A stretch of DNA of 64,000 nucleotides, taken from positions 434,001-498,000 of the forward strand of contig NZ_VCGW01000003.1 in the NCBI RefSeq assembly GCF_007671675.1, given 5' to 3'. The DNA is from Marinobacter maritimus. Its GTDB lineage: Bacteria > Pseudomonadota > Gammaproteobacteria > Pseudomonadales > Oleiphilaceae. A program made the translations under genes and the position numbers. Below are positions 44,955 to 54,841 of the stretch, one piece after another. Each line of letters begins with the position of its first letter. Positions within the stretch are counted from its first letter, which is position 1. The notes beneath the pieces were generated by a model, which searched no databases, was not told where the DNA came from, and was given only the letters and a program-made list of their open reading frames with translations.

Positions 44955-47738
44955 GTGAAGGCCACCCTTCTGTTTGTATCTTGCTGGCTGTTGCTGGTTT
45001 TTCAAACCACGGCGTTGGCAGACCCACCCCAAGCCTCACCTGCGCCGGTTCTGGGTAGCAAGGATCTGAATTGGGTCGGTGAACAGGATAGCCTCAGGGT
45101 TGGCGTGCGTGCGGATCAGGTACCGCTGGTTTTCGATACCGGAAATGGGCACCTTGCCGGCACCTATATCGACTATCTTGCGCTGCTTTCAAGCAAGCTG
45201 GGCTTGCCGATTGATCCGCTCGTCATCAGCAGAGGCGCCAGTGCGGAGGCAGTACCCGACCAACCGGCAATCGATGCGCTGCTGACGACGAGAGTGCCGG
45301 GTACACCGGTGCCTGATGGACAACGTTTTACCAGCCCTCTGATGTCACTCACCTATGGCCTGTTCGTCAGTGCAGGCGACGCCGCAATCCGCTCTCTCGC
45401 CGACCTGGAGGATGGTCGCATAGCGGTGATTGAAGGCGATCCCAATCAGTACACCATGCTCGATTCAGTAGAAAGTTTTACCCCGGTGCCTGTTCAGAGC
45501 TTGAGTGAGGCTGTCAGTCATGTGTTGTCCGGCCAGGCCGACGCTTTTCTTGGCCCGGTACCTGTGGTGTCGGATTATCTTCAGTCGGCAATGATCAATG
45601 GTATTGGCCTGTCCGTTTTACTCGATCAGAAGTCGGTGGACGTAGTCTTTCAGGTGGATGAGAGCAACGGCCAGGTGTTTCGTGTTCTGAATCAGACGGT
45701 AGAGGCGATCAGCCATAATGAACATCGGGTTATAAGGCAATCGTGGCTGCAGGTGGATCTGTCTGAACTGGAACAGAGCGGGGTAGAACTCTCGGCTTCC
45801 GATGTCGACTGGCTAAGGCGCCATCCGGAATTAAAGGTTGCCTATCGCTCTGACTGGCCACCGTTTGAGTATGCTCAGGACGGGCGTGCTACCGGCCTTG
45901 TGCCTGATCTCGTCGCACGCCTGGAAAATCAGCTGGGGGTCAGGTTCGACAACACAATTCTGGAAAGTCGCGTCGTTGCCGAGCAGGCTCTGATTTCCAA
46001 AAAGGTGGACATTCTGCCCGGCCTGTCTCGCACGCCGCGAACAGAGGAGTCGTTTCTTTTTACCCGTGCCTACGTGAACGTGCCGATTGCACTGGCTATA
46101 CGGGATGATGGGCGTTTTATCGGGGATTTGCGGGAACTGCGCAACGAGCGAGTGGGAGTGGTGAACCGTCATGCGGCGCATGACTACCTGCTTATCAACC
46201 ACCCGAATCTGGACCTTTACCCTGTCGCAACGGTAGAGGATGGGCTGCTGGCGCTCTCCAATGGCGATCTTGATGTCATGGTGACCCACATTCCCGCAGT
46301 CAGCTATACGGTTGCCAGGCTGGGCCTGTCCAACCTGAGGATTACCAGCATCACGCCCTACCAGTATGATCTTCGGCTTGCGGTTCGCAAAGACAGTCCG
46401 GAGTTGCATCGTATTCTGAATAAGGCACTGGGTAGCCTTGAGCCAGCTGAAACCGAGGCGATCTACAACCGGTGGATCCATCTCGATATTGAGCAGGAAG
46501 CCGATTACACCGTGGTTCGCCGGGTAGTGCTTATCGCTATCGTGGTAGTGCTTATCTTTCTTTACTGGAACCGCAAGCTCTCACGGGAGGTGGACGAGCG
46601 GATCCGCTCTGAAAATGCGCTGCGCCGCAGTGAAGATGAGCTGCGGGCAGCGAAGCTGGAGGCGGAACGGCTGGCCCGGGAGGCGGAGGCAGCAAGCCGG
46701 ACCAAAAGTGAGTTTCTGGCCAATATGTCCCATGAAATCCGGACACCCATGAATGCGGTGATCGGCTACTCGGATCTGTTGAGCAATACCGTTACCGACC
46801 CTCAGCAACGCAACTATCTGGATGCCATCCGGGCGGGCAGTCGCAGCCTGTTGATGCTGATTAACGACATTCTTGATCTCTCTCGTATCGAAGCCGGGAA
46901 AATGCGCTTGGATTACTCACCGGTATCGGTACGCCGCCTGCTTGACGATGTTCGCCACATCTTCGATTTGCGTGCGCGGGAGCAGGGCATCACGCTGGAG
47001 GTGAGTGTCAGTTCAGACATGCCTGCTACCATGATGCTTGATGAAACCCGATTCCGTCAGGTGTTATTCAACCTTGTCGGTAACGCCATAAAGTTCACCC
47101 ATGAGGGGGGAGTGGCCGTGCGGGCAACTGTTAGGTTAGCCAAGGGTAAAACGGGGAAAACTCAGGAGCACCAGACCTACTGTCTTTCGGTCAAGGTAAC
47201 GGATTCCGGCATTGGAATCCCTTCCGATCAGCGCGACCGGATCTTCGACGCGTTTGAGCAACAGGAGGGGCAGAATACCCGCCGCTACGGAGGCACAGGG
47301 CTGGGGCTCGCTATCAGTCGTAAGCTGGCCCAGATGATGGGTGGGGAGCTGGAAGTGGAAAGCGAGCAGGGGAATGGTTCGGTGTTTACGCTCACCTTGC
47401 CCCAGGTTGAAGCGACCGGCGAACAGGCAGAGGACGAAGGTGAGACCAAGGAGTCCGAACGATTACTGGCGCAGACATTGAGTATGCAGGAGCGGGGTTG
47501 GCTGAGAGAGCAGCTGACGGCAGACTTTGGCAATGAATGGGAAGCCGTGCGCGAAAGCGGTGATCCGGAAGAGATGAGAGCGTTTGCGCTCCGCGTGCTG
47601 GAATGGGGTCAGCGGTACCGCTCCCGGTCAGTAACCAGCTTCGGGGAAAAACTGCTGGCAGATGTAGAAGCTTTCAATCTTGACGCCGTCAACAGTGCGC
47701 TTGAAGCGTTTCCAAAACTGCTGGGGCGAGCGGACTAA
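44955..47738 (+). CDS. Sensor histidine kinase with two periplasmic solute-binding domains
   Basis: A 927-residue kinase with a signal peptide of about 22 residues. It has two tandem bacterial solute-binding (SBP_bac_3) domains, roughly residues 45-275 and 285-520, and one membrane helix near 524-539. A coiled coil, a HisKA domain (H593 in [10 protein letters not shown]) and a HATPase domain ([25 protein letters not shown]) follow. The second sensor domain starts [14 protein letters not shown]. The layout is BvgS-like, but there is no receiver domain. The last 110 residues are a helical module without a clear HPt histidine. No cognate response regulator is adjacent, so phosphotransfer must go elsewhere. 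Confidence 0.9.
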   Translation: MKATLLFVSCWLLLVFQTTALADPPQASPAPVLGSKDLNWVGEQDSLRVGVRADQVPLVFDTGNGHLAGTYIDYLALLSSKLGLPIDPLVISRGASAEAVPDQPAIDALLTTRVPGTPVPDGQRFTSPLMSLTYGLFVSAGDAAIRSLADLEDGRIAVIEGDPNQYTMLDSVESFTPVPVQSLSEAVSHVLSGQADAFLGPVPVVSDYLQSAMINGIGLSVLLDQKSVDVVFQVDESNGQVFRVLNQTVEAISHNEHRVIRQSWLQVDLSELEQSGVELSASDVDWLRRHPELKVAYRSDWPPFEYAQDGRATGLVPDLVARLENQLGVRFDNTILESRVVAEQALISKKVDILPGLSRTPRTEESFLFTRAYVNVPIALAIRDDGRFIGDLRELRNERVGVVNRHAAHDYLLINHPNLDLYPVATVEDGLLALSNGDLDVMVTHIPAVSYTVARLGLSNLRITSITPYQYDLRLAVRKDSPELHRILNKALGSLEPAETEAIYNRWIHLDIEQEADYTVVRRVVLIAIVVVLIFLYWNRKLSREVDERIRSENALRRSEDELRAAKLEAERLAREAEAASRTKSEFLANMSHEIRTPMNAVIGYSDLLSNTVTDPQQRNYLDAIRAGSRSLLMLINDILDLSRIEAGKMRLDYSPVSVRRLLDDVRHIFDLRAREQGITLEVSVSSDMPATMMLDETRFRQVLFNLVGNAIKFTHEGGVAVRATVRLAKGKTGKTQEHQTYCLSVKVTDSGIGIPSDQRDRIFDAFEQQEGQNTRRYGGTGLGLAISRKLAQMMGGELEVESEQGNGSVFTLTLPQVEATGEQAEDEGETKESERLLAQTLSMQERGWLREQLTADFGNEWEAVRESGDPEEMRAFALRVLEWGQRYRSRSVTSFGEKLLADVEAFNLDAVNSALEAFPKLLGRAD

Positions 47739-47768
47739 ATAAACTTGCCGATACATCGCGCGGCAGGG

Positions 47769-48134
47769 TTATAAACAGTCGAATTGAGAACGGCGATCAA
47801 AAGCGACAGAGACCATGTCGTAGCCGGAATCAGACAGGCTACGAACCAGTTCCCGGTCTTTCAGCAGGGCCATGCAGACTTTGTGAACGCTGGCCTGGAG
47901 TTGTTCCGATGCGGGCTGAGTGGCCGCAAGGCGAAAATCCACGATCAGGTACTTGCGCTCGATCGCGGCAGAAACCGGAACATCCTCACGCTCGACGCTT
48001 TCATAGCCGATGTAGGTTGCATGATCCTGAGGGAAAACCTGGCTCATCACGATATCCAGATTTTCCGCCTGGACGGCTGGCGCAAAAAGCAGCGTTGCCA
48101 CGGCTGCAGTGCGGATCAGATTCTGGATCTTCAT
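47769..48134 (-). CDS. Small exported protein of unknown function
   Basis: A 121-residue precursor with a clear signal peptide (MKIQNLIRTAAVATLLFAP, cut near AVQA). The mature part is about 98 residues with two cysteines, one in HKVCMALL and one in the C-terminal FDCL, that could form a disulfide. I do not recognise a family. The ATG at 48134 is chosen because the signal peptide begins there; an in-frame ATG at 48167 adds charged residues. It converges with the sensor kinase. Confidence 0.7.
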   Translation of the reverse strand: MKIQNLIRTAAVATLLFAPAVQAENLDIVMSQVFPQDHATYIGYESVEREDVPVSAAIERKYLIVDFRLAATQPASEQLQASVHKVCMALLKDRELVRSLSDSGYDMVSVAFDRRSQFDCL

Positions 48135-48360
48135 GGTGTTGGCTCCCCGGAAGACTCTCCGGAACAAATGTAACGCAATGTAATGTTTGGTTACTGTGGA
48201 TTATTGCAAAGACGACCGTTAATTACGCGGGGTTTGACTGATTTTTTTCAATTGTTTGCAGTTTGCATACATTGGGCCGCAGGGTTCTGTGTGCGTGGGG
48301 CTCCCCTGGCGTTGATCTATCAACTATTATGAAACGAAAATCGACGGCGGGAGAATTGCC

Positions 48361-48951
48361 ATGTATCAGCTCGTATTCAAGGGTGAATGTGCCCCCGGCA
48401 TTGAAATGGCGACGGCGCGCCGCAATGCTCGCACGCTTTTCAAGGCCAGTGTTGAGCAGGTAGACCGCATGTTCAGCGGCAGCCCGGTGGTCATCCGGAA
48501 CAAACTGGATGAAGATCAGGCCGAAAAGTATCGGGCGGTGCTGAGAAAACACGGCATGATCGCCTATGTTCAGCCCATGCCCGGAAGCCAGTCGCAGGCA
48601 AAGCCAACGGTCCGGTCGGCCAGCGCCGCGCATGAGCCCGCGAAAACCGTTTCCCAACCTGTCAGCGCAACGCCCCGGGCTGGCACTCCAGATGTTGCTC
48701 CGGGTAATCGCTTGCCAGTAGCCGGTGACAAGGTAGATGACATTCTCACGGGATCGGCGCTCGGGCTCGATCCCGTCGGTGTAACTCTGGTTGAGCCGCA
48801 AGTGATAGAATCGCCGATGTTCCAGCACCTGGAAGACTGGACGCTGGCGCCGGCTGGCAGTGACATAGGTGTTGAGCGGGATCTGCCCCCACCCATTGTG
48901 CCGGACGTTTCGCACCTCTCGTTGGTAGATGACGAGCCAGACAACAAGTGA
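48361..48951 (+). CDS. Uncharacterised protein with conserved N-terminal domain
   Basis: A 196-residue protein. The first 75 residues (YQLVFKGECAPG, then ARTLFKASVEQVDRMFSGSPVVIRNKLD, then KYRAVLRKHGMIAYVQP) form a small domain seen at the start of diverse uncharacterised proteobacterial proteins, where it precedes other modules. The rest is low-complexity Ala/Pro/Thr-rich sequence and a short acidic end. No function can be given. GGGAG precedes the ATG by 8 bases. It overlaps the annotated start of the patatin gene by 23 bases. Confidence 0.75.
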   Translation: MYQLVFKGECAPGIEMATARRNARTLFKASVEQVDRMFSGSPVVIRNKLDEDQAEKYRAVLRKHGMIAYVQPMPGSQSQAKPTVRSASAAHEPAKTVSQPVSATPRAGTPDVAPGNRLPVAGDKVDDILTGSALGLDPVGVTLVEPQVIESPMFQHLEDWTLAPAGSDIGVERDLPPPIVPDVSHLSLVDDEPDNK

Positions 48952-51196
48952 GTATGGGATTTATGGGATCGGCCAGGTTTTGAAACGATTATCCGAACTG
49001 CCCCCCGTCTGTCTGGTTTTAGCACTCCTTGTATCGCTTCCGGCTGCGGCCGCTGATAGCGCCGCTGAACGTCCCCGGGTTGGCGTTGTGCTCAGCGGCG
49101 GCGGAGCCAAAGGTATGGCCCACGTAGGCGTACTTCGGGTGCTGGAAGAAATGCGCATTCCGGTGGACATGGTGGTAGGAACCAGCGCAGGCTCGGCGGT
49201 GGGCGCTCTCTATGCCTCGGGTATGTCGGTAGCGGAAATCGAGCAGCGCTTTATCAGGCTGGACTGGTTATCGAGCTTTCGGGATGACCCCGGCCGGGCT
49301 TACAAGCCGGTTCGCCGGAAGCAGGTAGACTGGCGATTTCCTGTGGCGCCGGGGCTCGGTGTCAGCCTGGATGGTCTGCATCTGGGTGCCGGCATTATCG
49401 CCGGCCAGAATCTTGGTTTTATCCTCAACGAGCTGACCCGCAGCGTTGCGCTGGTTGAAGATTTCGATCGCTTACCCATTCCCTTTCGTGCAGTTGCAAC
49501 CGACCTGGAAACCGGTGACATGGTGGTAATTGGCCTTGGTGATCTGGCTACGGCCGTGCGAGCAAGTATGAGCATCCCCGGTGTGTACGCTCCGGTCAGT
49601 CTTGACGGCCGTTTGCTGGTGGATGGCGGCATTGCGAATAACCTGCCGGTGAGTGTCGCCCGTGACATGGGCGCCGACGTCATTATTGCGGTTGATATAA
49701 CCGATGAACTGATGGGGCCGGATCAGCTGCGGGAAGCCTTCTCTGTATTCGGCCAGCTAACCACCATCATGACCCGGCGCAACGCAGATCAGCAGCTCAA
49801 GTTGCTGGGTGACAAGGACGTGCTCATCCGGCCAGATCTGGAAGGCTACGGCTCGGCTGATTTCTTTAACGCCCCGGCATTGTTTGAACTGGGTGCCAGC
49901 GGCGCTCGAGCGCATGCGGTGGAACTCAACCCTCTGGCTGCGTCAAACGAGGCCTGGCATGCATACCGGTCGCGACTGGCCTCTGTCAGCCACAGCGCAG
50001 GACTGATCGTCGGCATTGAGATTGAGCATGATCGCCGGCTGGGCCAGGAATTCATCCGGGAGCGAATACGGCAAAAAATTGGCGAACCTCTGGATGTAGG
50101 CGAACTGGAAACAGATCTGAACCGCATATACGGGCTGGGTTATTACGAAACCGTGTCTTACTCCCAGTCGCCATCACCAGATGGAACGCTTTTAACCATT
50201 AAAGTTAAAGAGAAAAGCTGGGGGCCCAATTACCTGTCTTTTGGTTTGAACTACGAGGACAATTTGGACGGCGATACCCGGTTTAATCTCGCGGCTTCCC
50301 TGCGAATGACCGAACTGAATGAACTCGGTGCTGAGTGGCAGACAGGAGCCCAGCTGGGTACGGAACCGCGCGTCCGAACCCAATGGTATCAGCCGCTCGA
50401 TTATGGTTATGAGCGTTTTTTGCTGGCGGGTGCTGAATATTCGCGCGACACAGTCAGCGTATATGACTCCGGAGGTGAGCGTGTTGCAGAGCTGGATGTG
50501 ACACTCCGTCAGGCGGATCTTGGCCTCGGAATGGAGCTAGGTGGCAACGCCGAGGTCAGCTTCACCTACGCCCGCGGGTATGCCACTGTAGACAACCAAA
50601 TTGGTGCGGCGGTCGCGCCCGAGGACGCGGTTCATCAGGGTTATGTCAGCCTTCAATTGGTGCACGACTCTCTCGACGATGCCTTCTTCCCGCAAGAAGG
50701 AGCGTTTGCCGGAATCCGTGGCCGTGTCGAGCGTGAAGACCTGGGTTCCGATCGGCATTTCGACTCGATAACGGGTATGGCGCTTGGTACGGGAAGCTGG
50801 AAGAGGTTTACCCTGACAGGACTGCTCTATGCTCATACGGTGACCCGCGGGGATGCGGGAATTGAAAATACGGTGCGCCTGGGTGGTTTCCGGCGTTTAT
50901 CCGCCTACTCTCCGGGCCAGATTACGGGCGACAGTGCGGCTATGGCGTCTGTTTATGCCCGCCAGACATTCGGAGGCCCGATTACGCCATGGTTTGCAGG
51001 AATGGGGCTGGAGACAGGAAACGCCTGGGAGTCGCTCAGTGATGCCGGGTGGAACAGCTCGGTAAAATCCTGGAGTATCTTTGCGGGCGTGGACACTTTC
51101 CTCGGCCCGGTACAGGTGGCAACGGCGTACAGCAATAAGGACAGCTGGGCGGCTTACCTGAATATTGGTTTTTCGTTTGCCCAGATTTTCTATTGA
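48929..51196 (+). CDS. plpD: PlpD-type patatin-like phospholipase, type Vd autotransporter
   Basis: A 755-residue precursor with a patatin lipase domain, a POTRA-like module (RIRQKIGEPLDVGELETDLNRIYGLG) and a C-terminal outer membrane beta-barrel ending in F-x-F-A-Q-I-F-Y. Patatin motifs are GGGAKG (oxyanion), GTSAGS (S86) and DGGIAN (D232). This is the type Vd secretion layout of Pseudomonas PlpD. The ATG at 48929 puts 17 residues before the signal peptide; a TTG at 48980 would begin directly with MKRLSELPPVCLVLALL and fits an exported protein better. The last 7 bases overlap the convergent GntR gene. Confidence 0.92.
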   Translation: MTSQTTSEYGIYGIGQVLKRLSELPPVCLVLALLVSLPAAAADSAAERPRVGVVLSGGGAKGMAHVGVLRVLEEMRIPVDMVVGTSAGSAVGALYASGMSVAEIEQRFIRLDWLSSFRDDPGRAYKPVRRKQVDWRFPVAPGLGVSLDGLHLGAGIIAGQNLGFILNELTRSVALVEDFDRLPIPFRAVATDLETGDMVVIGLGDLATAVRASMSIPGVYAPVSLDGRLLVDGGIANNLPVSVARDMGADVIIAVDITDELMGPDQLREAFSVFGQLTTIMTRRNADQQLKLLGDKDVLIRPDLEGYGSADFFNAPALFELGASGARAHAVELNPLAASNEAWHAYRSRLASVSHSAGLIVGIEIEHDRRLGQEFIRERIRQKIGEPLDVGELETDLNRIYGLGYYETVSYSQSPSPDGTLLTIKVKEKSWGPNYLSFGLNYEDNLDGDTRFNLAASLRMTELNELGAEWQTGAQLGTEPRVRTQWYQPLDYGYERFLLAGAEYSRDTVSVYDSGGERVAELDVTLRQADLGLGMELGGNAEVSFTYARGYATVDNQIGAAVAPEDAVHQGYVSLQLVHDSLDDAFFPQEGAFAGIRGRVEREDLGSDRHFDSITGMALGTGSWKRFTLTGLLYAHTVTRGDAGIENTVRLGGFRRLSAYSPGQITGDSAAMASVYARQTFGGPITPWFAGMGLETGNAWESLSDAGWNSSVKSWSIFAGVDTFLGPVQVATAYSNKDSWAAYLNIGFSFAQIFY

Positions 51197-51876
51197 GTAA
51201 GCCCGGCAAGGGTTTCTGTACCTGCAGCAGCCTCACGTACTTGCTGGCACTGCTGAATGGCATAGCGGCGGAGTACGGAAGCAAGCCGGTCTTCGTCTCT
51301 GTCCCTGATCGCGCTGATGGATTCACGCATGTGCGCCAGATTATCCTCCAGGACTCGCTTGCCTCCCCGATTGAAGGCAACGAAGGCACAGCGCCTGGCC
51401 GATGGCCAGAGATCATCGATTGCCGAGAGAATAAAATAATTGTCGGCGTAAGCCAGAGAAGCCTTGGTGTATTCAACACCCAGATCCAGAAACGCCACCA
51501 GATCATTCCTGCTGAAACAGCTTTCCATTTGTTGGTACAGCTGCTCCAGCCGCTCAAGATCCTCCGGTTGCCATTGCCTGGCAAGCTTTCGGCCGGTGTG
51601 GGTCAGGTACAACTCCAGCGTTTCGTAAAGGCTGTGCACAAAATAATCGTCCAGTGTTGTAACAAACGCGCCTTTGCGGGGCACGTTATTCACCAGGTGG
51701 CGCTTTTCAAGAAGTAGCAGACCCTCACGAATTGAGCCATTGCTGACTTCCATCTGTTTGGCCATGGCTGACTCGTAAATCCTCTCTCCGGAAGCAAGCT
51801 GGCCGAAAACAATCAGGTTCTCTATGTGGCGGGCGACCTGTTCGGTCAGTGTAACTTTGGGTTTGAAGGCCGTCAT
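51190..51876 (-). CDS. GntR family transcriptional regulator (FCD type)
   Basis: A 228-residue regulator with an N-terminal winged helix (LTEQVARHIENLIVFGQLASGERIYESAMAKQMEVSNGSIREGLLLLEKRHL) and an all-helical FCD effector domain. Members of this subgroup sense small carboxylic acids or acyl compounds. No obvious target enzyme is adjacent, and it overlaps the patatin 3' end by 7 bases, so the regulon cannot be inferred from context. Confidence 0.88.
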   Translation of the reverse strand: MTAFKPKVTLTEQVARHIENLIVFGQLASGERIYESAMAKQMEVSNGSIREGLLLLEKRHLVNNVPRKGAFVTTLDDYFVHSLYETLELYLTHTGRKLARQWQPEDLERLEQLYQQMESCFSRNDLVAFLDLGVEYTKASLAYADNYFILSAIDDLWPSARRCAFVAFNRGGKRVLEDNLAHMRESISAIRDRDEDRLASVLRRYAIQQCQQVREAAAGTETLAGLTQ

Positions 51877-51962
51877 TGAAGGTGTTCACTGAGCTCGATT
51901 AGCGGAATGAGAGAAGAATAGTCGCATATTCTCTCGTTTGGGAGCCAGCATCCATGAACTGC

Positions 51963-53396
51963 CTACAGCAAAGGTGCAAGCAAGCGAACCGCCCGGCAGG
52001 TAAGCCGAAACAGAATAGAGCGGCCCTCATAGTCGTGTTCAGTCATCTTGCGGCAATGGATGAGGTCTTCTGTGAGCATGGAGTCCACGTCGGACACAAA
52101 AGACTCGGAGGTATTGATCGCCATGATTTCGAAGTTGAGACGCATGGATCGGTTATCGAGGTTTGCGGTGCCTACGGCCGCGTAGTGCGTGTCGACCAGG
52201 ACCACCTTCTGGTGCATGAAGCCGGGTTGATACCGATAAATGCCAATGCCGGCCTGATTAGCCTGCAGCAGGTACGAGTACGCCGCCAGGCGGACAAGCT
52301 GACTGTCCGATTTTTCCGGGATGATGATTCGCACATCCACGCCGCGAAGAGCAGCCAATTGCAGGGCATTCACGACCTGCACATCCGGAACAAAGTACGG
52401 TGAGGCAATCCAGATGCGGGACTGAGCATTGTTAATGCAGTTAAGAAAAAACAGCGTGCAGGTCTCCCAGGTGTCTGCAGGGCCGGTGGGGAGTACCAGA
52501 ACCTGCTCCTCTCCTGATTTATTACCTTCAGGGGCCCAGTCCAGATCCGGGAATTCATCACTGGCCCAGTTCCAGTCTTCCAGCCAGGCAAGCTGTAACC
52601 CTGTCACAGCGGGGCCTTCTATCTGGCAGTGAGTATCCCGCCAGGGCTCCTGGTCGTTCACGGCGCCAAGATACTCATCGCCCAGGTTGATGCCCCCGAC
52701 AAAGCCGATCCTGCCATCACAGACCAGCAGCTTGCGGTGGTTGCGGAAATTTATCTGCAACCGGCGGCGCCGGATGTTGCCATCGCCAAATGAAGCAACC
52801 CGGGCGCCGGCTTTTGCCAGTCCTTTCAGGTAGGTGCGGGACAGCCCGAAGCTGCCTACGTCATCGTACAGGAACCATACCTGCACACCTTCTGAGAGCT
52901 TCTGTTCAAGAATGGTTTTGATGCGCTGGCCAATCTTGTCGGAACGCACGATGTAGAATTCTAGAAGAATATAGGACGTTGCGTTCTCCATGGCTGTAAT
53001 CAAGGCATCGAAAGTCGCCTCGCCATCGCGCAGCAGTGCGCACCGGTTTCCTTCGGTAAAGGGCTGTCGCCCGAGTTTGCAAAGAACCTGCAGTTGTTTG
53101 TCGAGTTGCCTCTGCTCCGGGGTGGAGATAGAAGTTTGCTGTTGTTCAAAACTGTTGAGAAGTTCGGAGAGAGACTGATCTCCCATACGGCGTGCTTTGA
53201 TATACCCGCCGAAACGTGAGCGGCCAAAGACCAGAAACAGCGGCACAGTGATATAGGGCAGGCCCAAAAGGCCGACAATCCAGGCGATGGCGCCCTGGGT
53301 GGTGCGGTAAGTCAGTAAAATACGATAAATACAGGCAGCAGAACCCAGATAGAGAAGGGTGACTGCGACTGCCAGTATTGAGGTGTCAGGCATCAT
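51963..53396 (-). CDS. cls: Cardiolipin synthase
   Basis: This 477-residue ClsA-type phospholipase D family enzyme condenses two phosphatidylglycerols. Two N-terminal membrane helices (about residues 7-25 and 35-58) precede two HKD motifs: HRKLLVCDGRIGFVGGINLGDEY and HQKVVLVDTHYAAVGTANLDNRS. Length and layout are normal. Its start overlaps the stop of the upstream AraC gene by four bases (ATGA), so the two are coupled. The regulator may control it. Confidence 0.93.
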   Translation of the reverse strand: MMPDTSILAVAVTLLYLGSAACIYRILLTYRTTQGAIAWIVGLLGLPYITVPLFLVFGRSRFGGYIKARRMGDQSLSELLNSFEQQQTSISTPEQRQLDKQLQVLCKLGRQPFTEGNRCALLRDGEATFDALITAMENATSYILLEFYIVRSDKIGQRIKTILEQKLSEGVQVWFLYDDVGSFGLSRTYLKGLAKAGARVASFGDGNIRRRRLQINFRNHRKLLVCDGRIGFVGGINLGDEYLGAVNDQEPWRDTHCQIEGPAVTGLQLAWLEDWNWASDEFPDLDWAPEGNKSGEEQVLVLPTGPADTWETCTLFFLNCINNAQSRIWIASPYFVPDVQVVNALQLAALRGVDVRIIIPEKSDSQLVRLAAYSYLLQANQAGIGIYRYQPGFMHQKVVLVDTHYAAVGTANLDNRSMRLNFEIMAINTSESFVSDVDSMLTEDLIHCRKMTEHDYEGRSILFRLTCRAVRLLAPLL

Positions 53397-54442
53397 TGAT
53401 CGGGTTCCCGGGTAAGGTGCTGGGCACGGTACTGAGCCGGTGCAATACCTGTCCAGCGTTTGAAAGCTCGACTGAACGCGCTCAGCTCAGAGAATCCCAG
53501 AAGAAAAGCGATTTCCCCAAGAGCGTAGTGATCAGAAGCTACGTAGCGCAGGGCTTTGTCTTTTCGCACCTGCTCCACGAGTTCATGAAAACCCAGCCCT
53601 TCTTTTTTAAGCCTCCGATAGAGAGTCTGACGACTCATGTGGCACTGCCGGGCCAGGGTGTCTGCATCAATCTTGTCGGTCGACATTTGCCGCGATATCA
53701 GTTTGCGGATTTTGCGGCCGAATGAACGCCGGGTTTGCAGTCGTGCCAGTAGACCATTGACCTGTCGGAGGACGGCTGAATACACATAAGGGTTGCGGTG
53801 AGGAATCGGGTGGCTCAGGTGGCGGCTGCTGAATGCCAGCCGGGTTGCTGATGCGCCGAAAGTGACAGGGCCTCTCAGCAGTTTTTCATATTTGTCCGCG
53901 TAATCCGGGCGCGGGTGAGCAATTTCTGCCCATTCGGCCTGAATTCCGGAATAAATGAAATGTCGAGTACGGCACAGGGCTGCAGCCAGAGTGCGATCCA
54001 TATCCTGACGGCAGTAATGCTCTGGTGAATCCGCCTGCCAGGTCAGAATGGCCTGATCGCCGGTCTGCTCGAAGCTCAGAGTTACCGATTCGTTGATCAG
54101 CCTGTGCAGGCGCACATACTGGGTTACCGCCTCGCCCAGAGTGTCGCAATTAAAGAAGACATGCCCAACCAGGCCCATGCGTTCCGGGTCGATAATCTGC
54201 CCGGCATTCAGTCCTATGGCCGGGTCCCCGGTGACTTTTTCGGCGTGTTCCCAAAGTTTGTAGTGCGCCTGAGCAGGCACGCGCCGGTCAGGGTCCTCCA
54301 GCGCTGACATATCCAGACCGATAAGTTCCTCTACGCGACGGCTGTCAAGAACCCCCTGGCGGCTCAGGTAATGAACCAGTGCCAGCGTGCTGGAGGCAGC
54401 AACGAAGAGTGTCGTTGTGGTGTCCTTTGGCGCAGTGTTCAC
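53393..54442 (-). CDS. AraC family transcriptional regulator
   Basis: A 349-residue regulator with an N-terminal ligand-binding domain of the arabinose-binding-2 type (about residues 25-205) and a C-terminal AraC DNA-binding pair of helix-turn-helix motifs. QCHMSRQTLYRRLKKEGLGFHELV and GFSELSAFSRAFKRWTGIAPAQYR are diagnostic. It is similar in layout to OruR/ArgR-type AraC proteins. Coupled to cardiolipin synthase and divergent from the small ORF at 54588. Confidence 0.9.
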   Translation of the reverse strand: MNTAPKDTTTTLFVAASSTLALVHYLSRQGVLDSRRVEELIGLDMSALEDPDRRVPAQAHYKLWEHAEKVTGDPAIGLNAGQIIDPERMGLVGHVFFNCDTLGEAVTQYVRLHRLINESVTLSFEQTGDQAILTWQADSPEHYCRQDMDRTLAAALCRTRHFIYSGIQAEWAEIAHPRPDYADKYEKLLRGPVTFGASATRLAFSSRHLSHPIPHRNPYVYSAVLRQVNGLLARLQTRRSFGRKIRKLISRQMSTDKIDADTLARQCHMSRQTLYRRLKKEGLGFHELVEQVRKDKALRYVASDHYALGEIAFLLGFSELSAFSRAFKRWTGIAPAQYRAQHLTREPDQ

Positions 54443-54587
54443 ATTAACCGTCTCATTAACGGGTTGTCATGGATGCTGATACAAAATGTCAAACGAGTGG
54501 GACAGTCTGTCAACGGGTTTTGCCTTCTTGAACGATAACATTTATTCATCAGGTTGAAGTAATTGGAAGGCCAGCCGGGAGGCTTTT

Positions 54588-54680
54588 ATGGAACACGAAA
54601 TTTTTGTACCCCGTACCCAACGTGAGCGTGAAAATGTTGTGGCACTTGCTGAGTACTTGAGCGACATTTATTGCTGCTAA
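54588..54680 (+). CDS. Putative 30-residue small protein
   Basis: A 30-codon ORF (starts MEHEIFVPRTQRERENVV, ends AEYLSDIYCC) that fits between the divergent araC-like gene and the hydrolase. GGGAGG lies six bases before the ATG, and a strong intrinsic terminator follows 29 nt after the stop, so it has the layout of an independent short gene. It is charged, probably helical, and ends in two cysteines. I do not recognise it. An alternative is that it is part of an untranslated or regulatory RNA. Confidence 0.5.
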   Translation: MEHEIFVPRTQRERENVVALAEYLSDIYCC

Positions 54681-54709
54681 GTATTCAGGAGCAACATTTA
54701 TAACCTTCG

Positions 54710-54735
54710 GACCGGGCTTTGCCCGGTCTTTTTTT
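54710..54735 (+). terminator. Intrinsic terminator after the 30-codon ORF
   Basis: GACCGGGC (54710-54717) and GCCCGGTC (54721-54728) form a perfect 8-bp stem with a TTT loop, followed by seven T. It ends about 105 bp before the hydrolase start, so it most likely serves the small ORF. Confidence 0.9.
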
Positions 54736-54841
54736 GCCTCAAGAAAACCCTCACCTTCTTTTGCTCCACTTGCTCGTGTTACTGGCAGTGTTACTGTATT
54801 GGCACTCAAACAATACTATCCCTGACGGAGATTGCCTGCCT

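Noticed and set aside
54719..54841. N-terminal extension of the alpha/beta hydrolase
   Set aside because: The extension would be translated through the terminator stem and T-run; the ATG at 54842 fits the family start.
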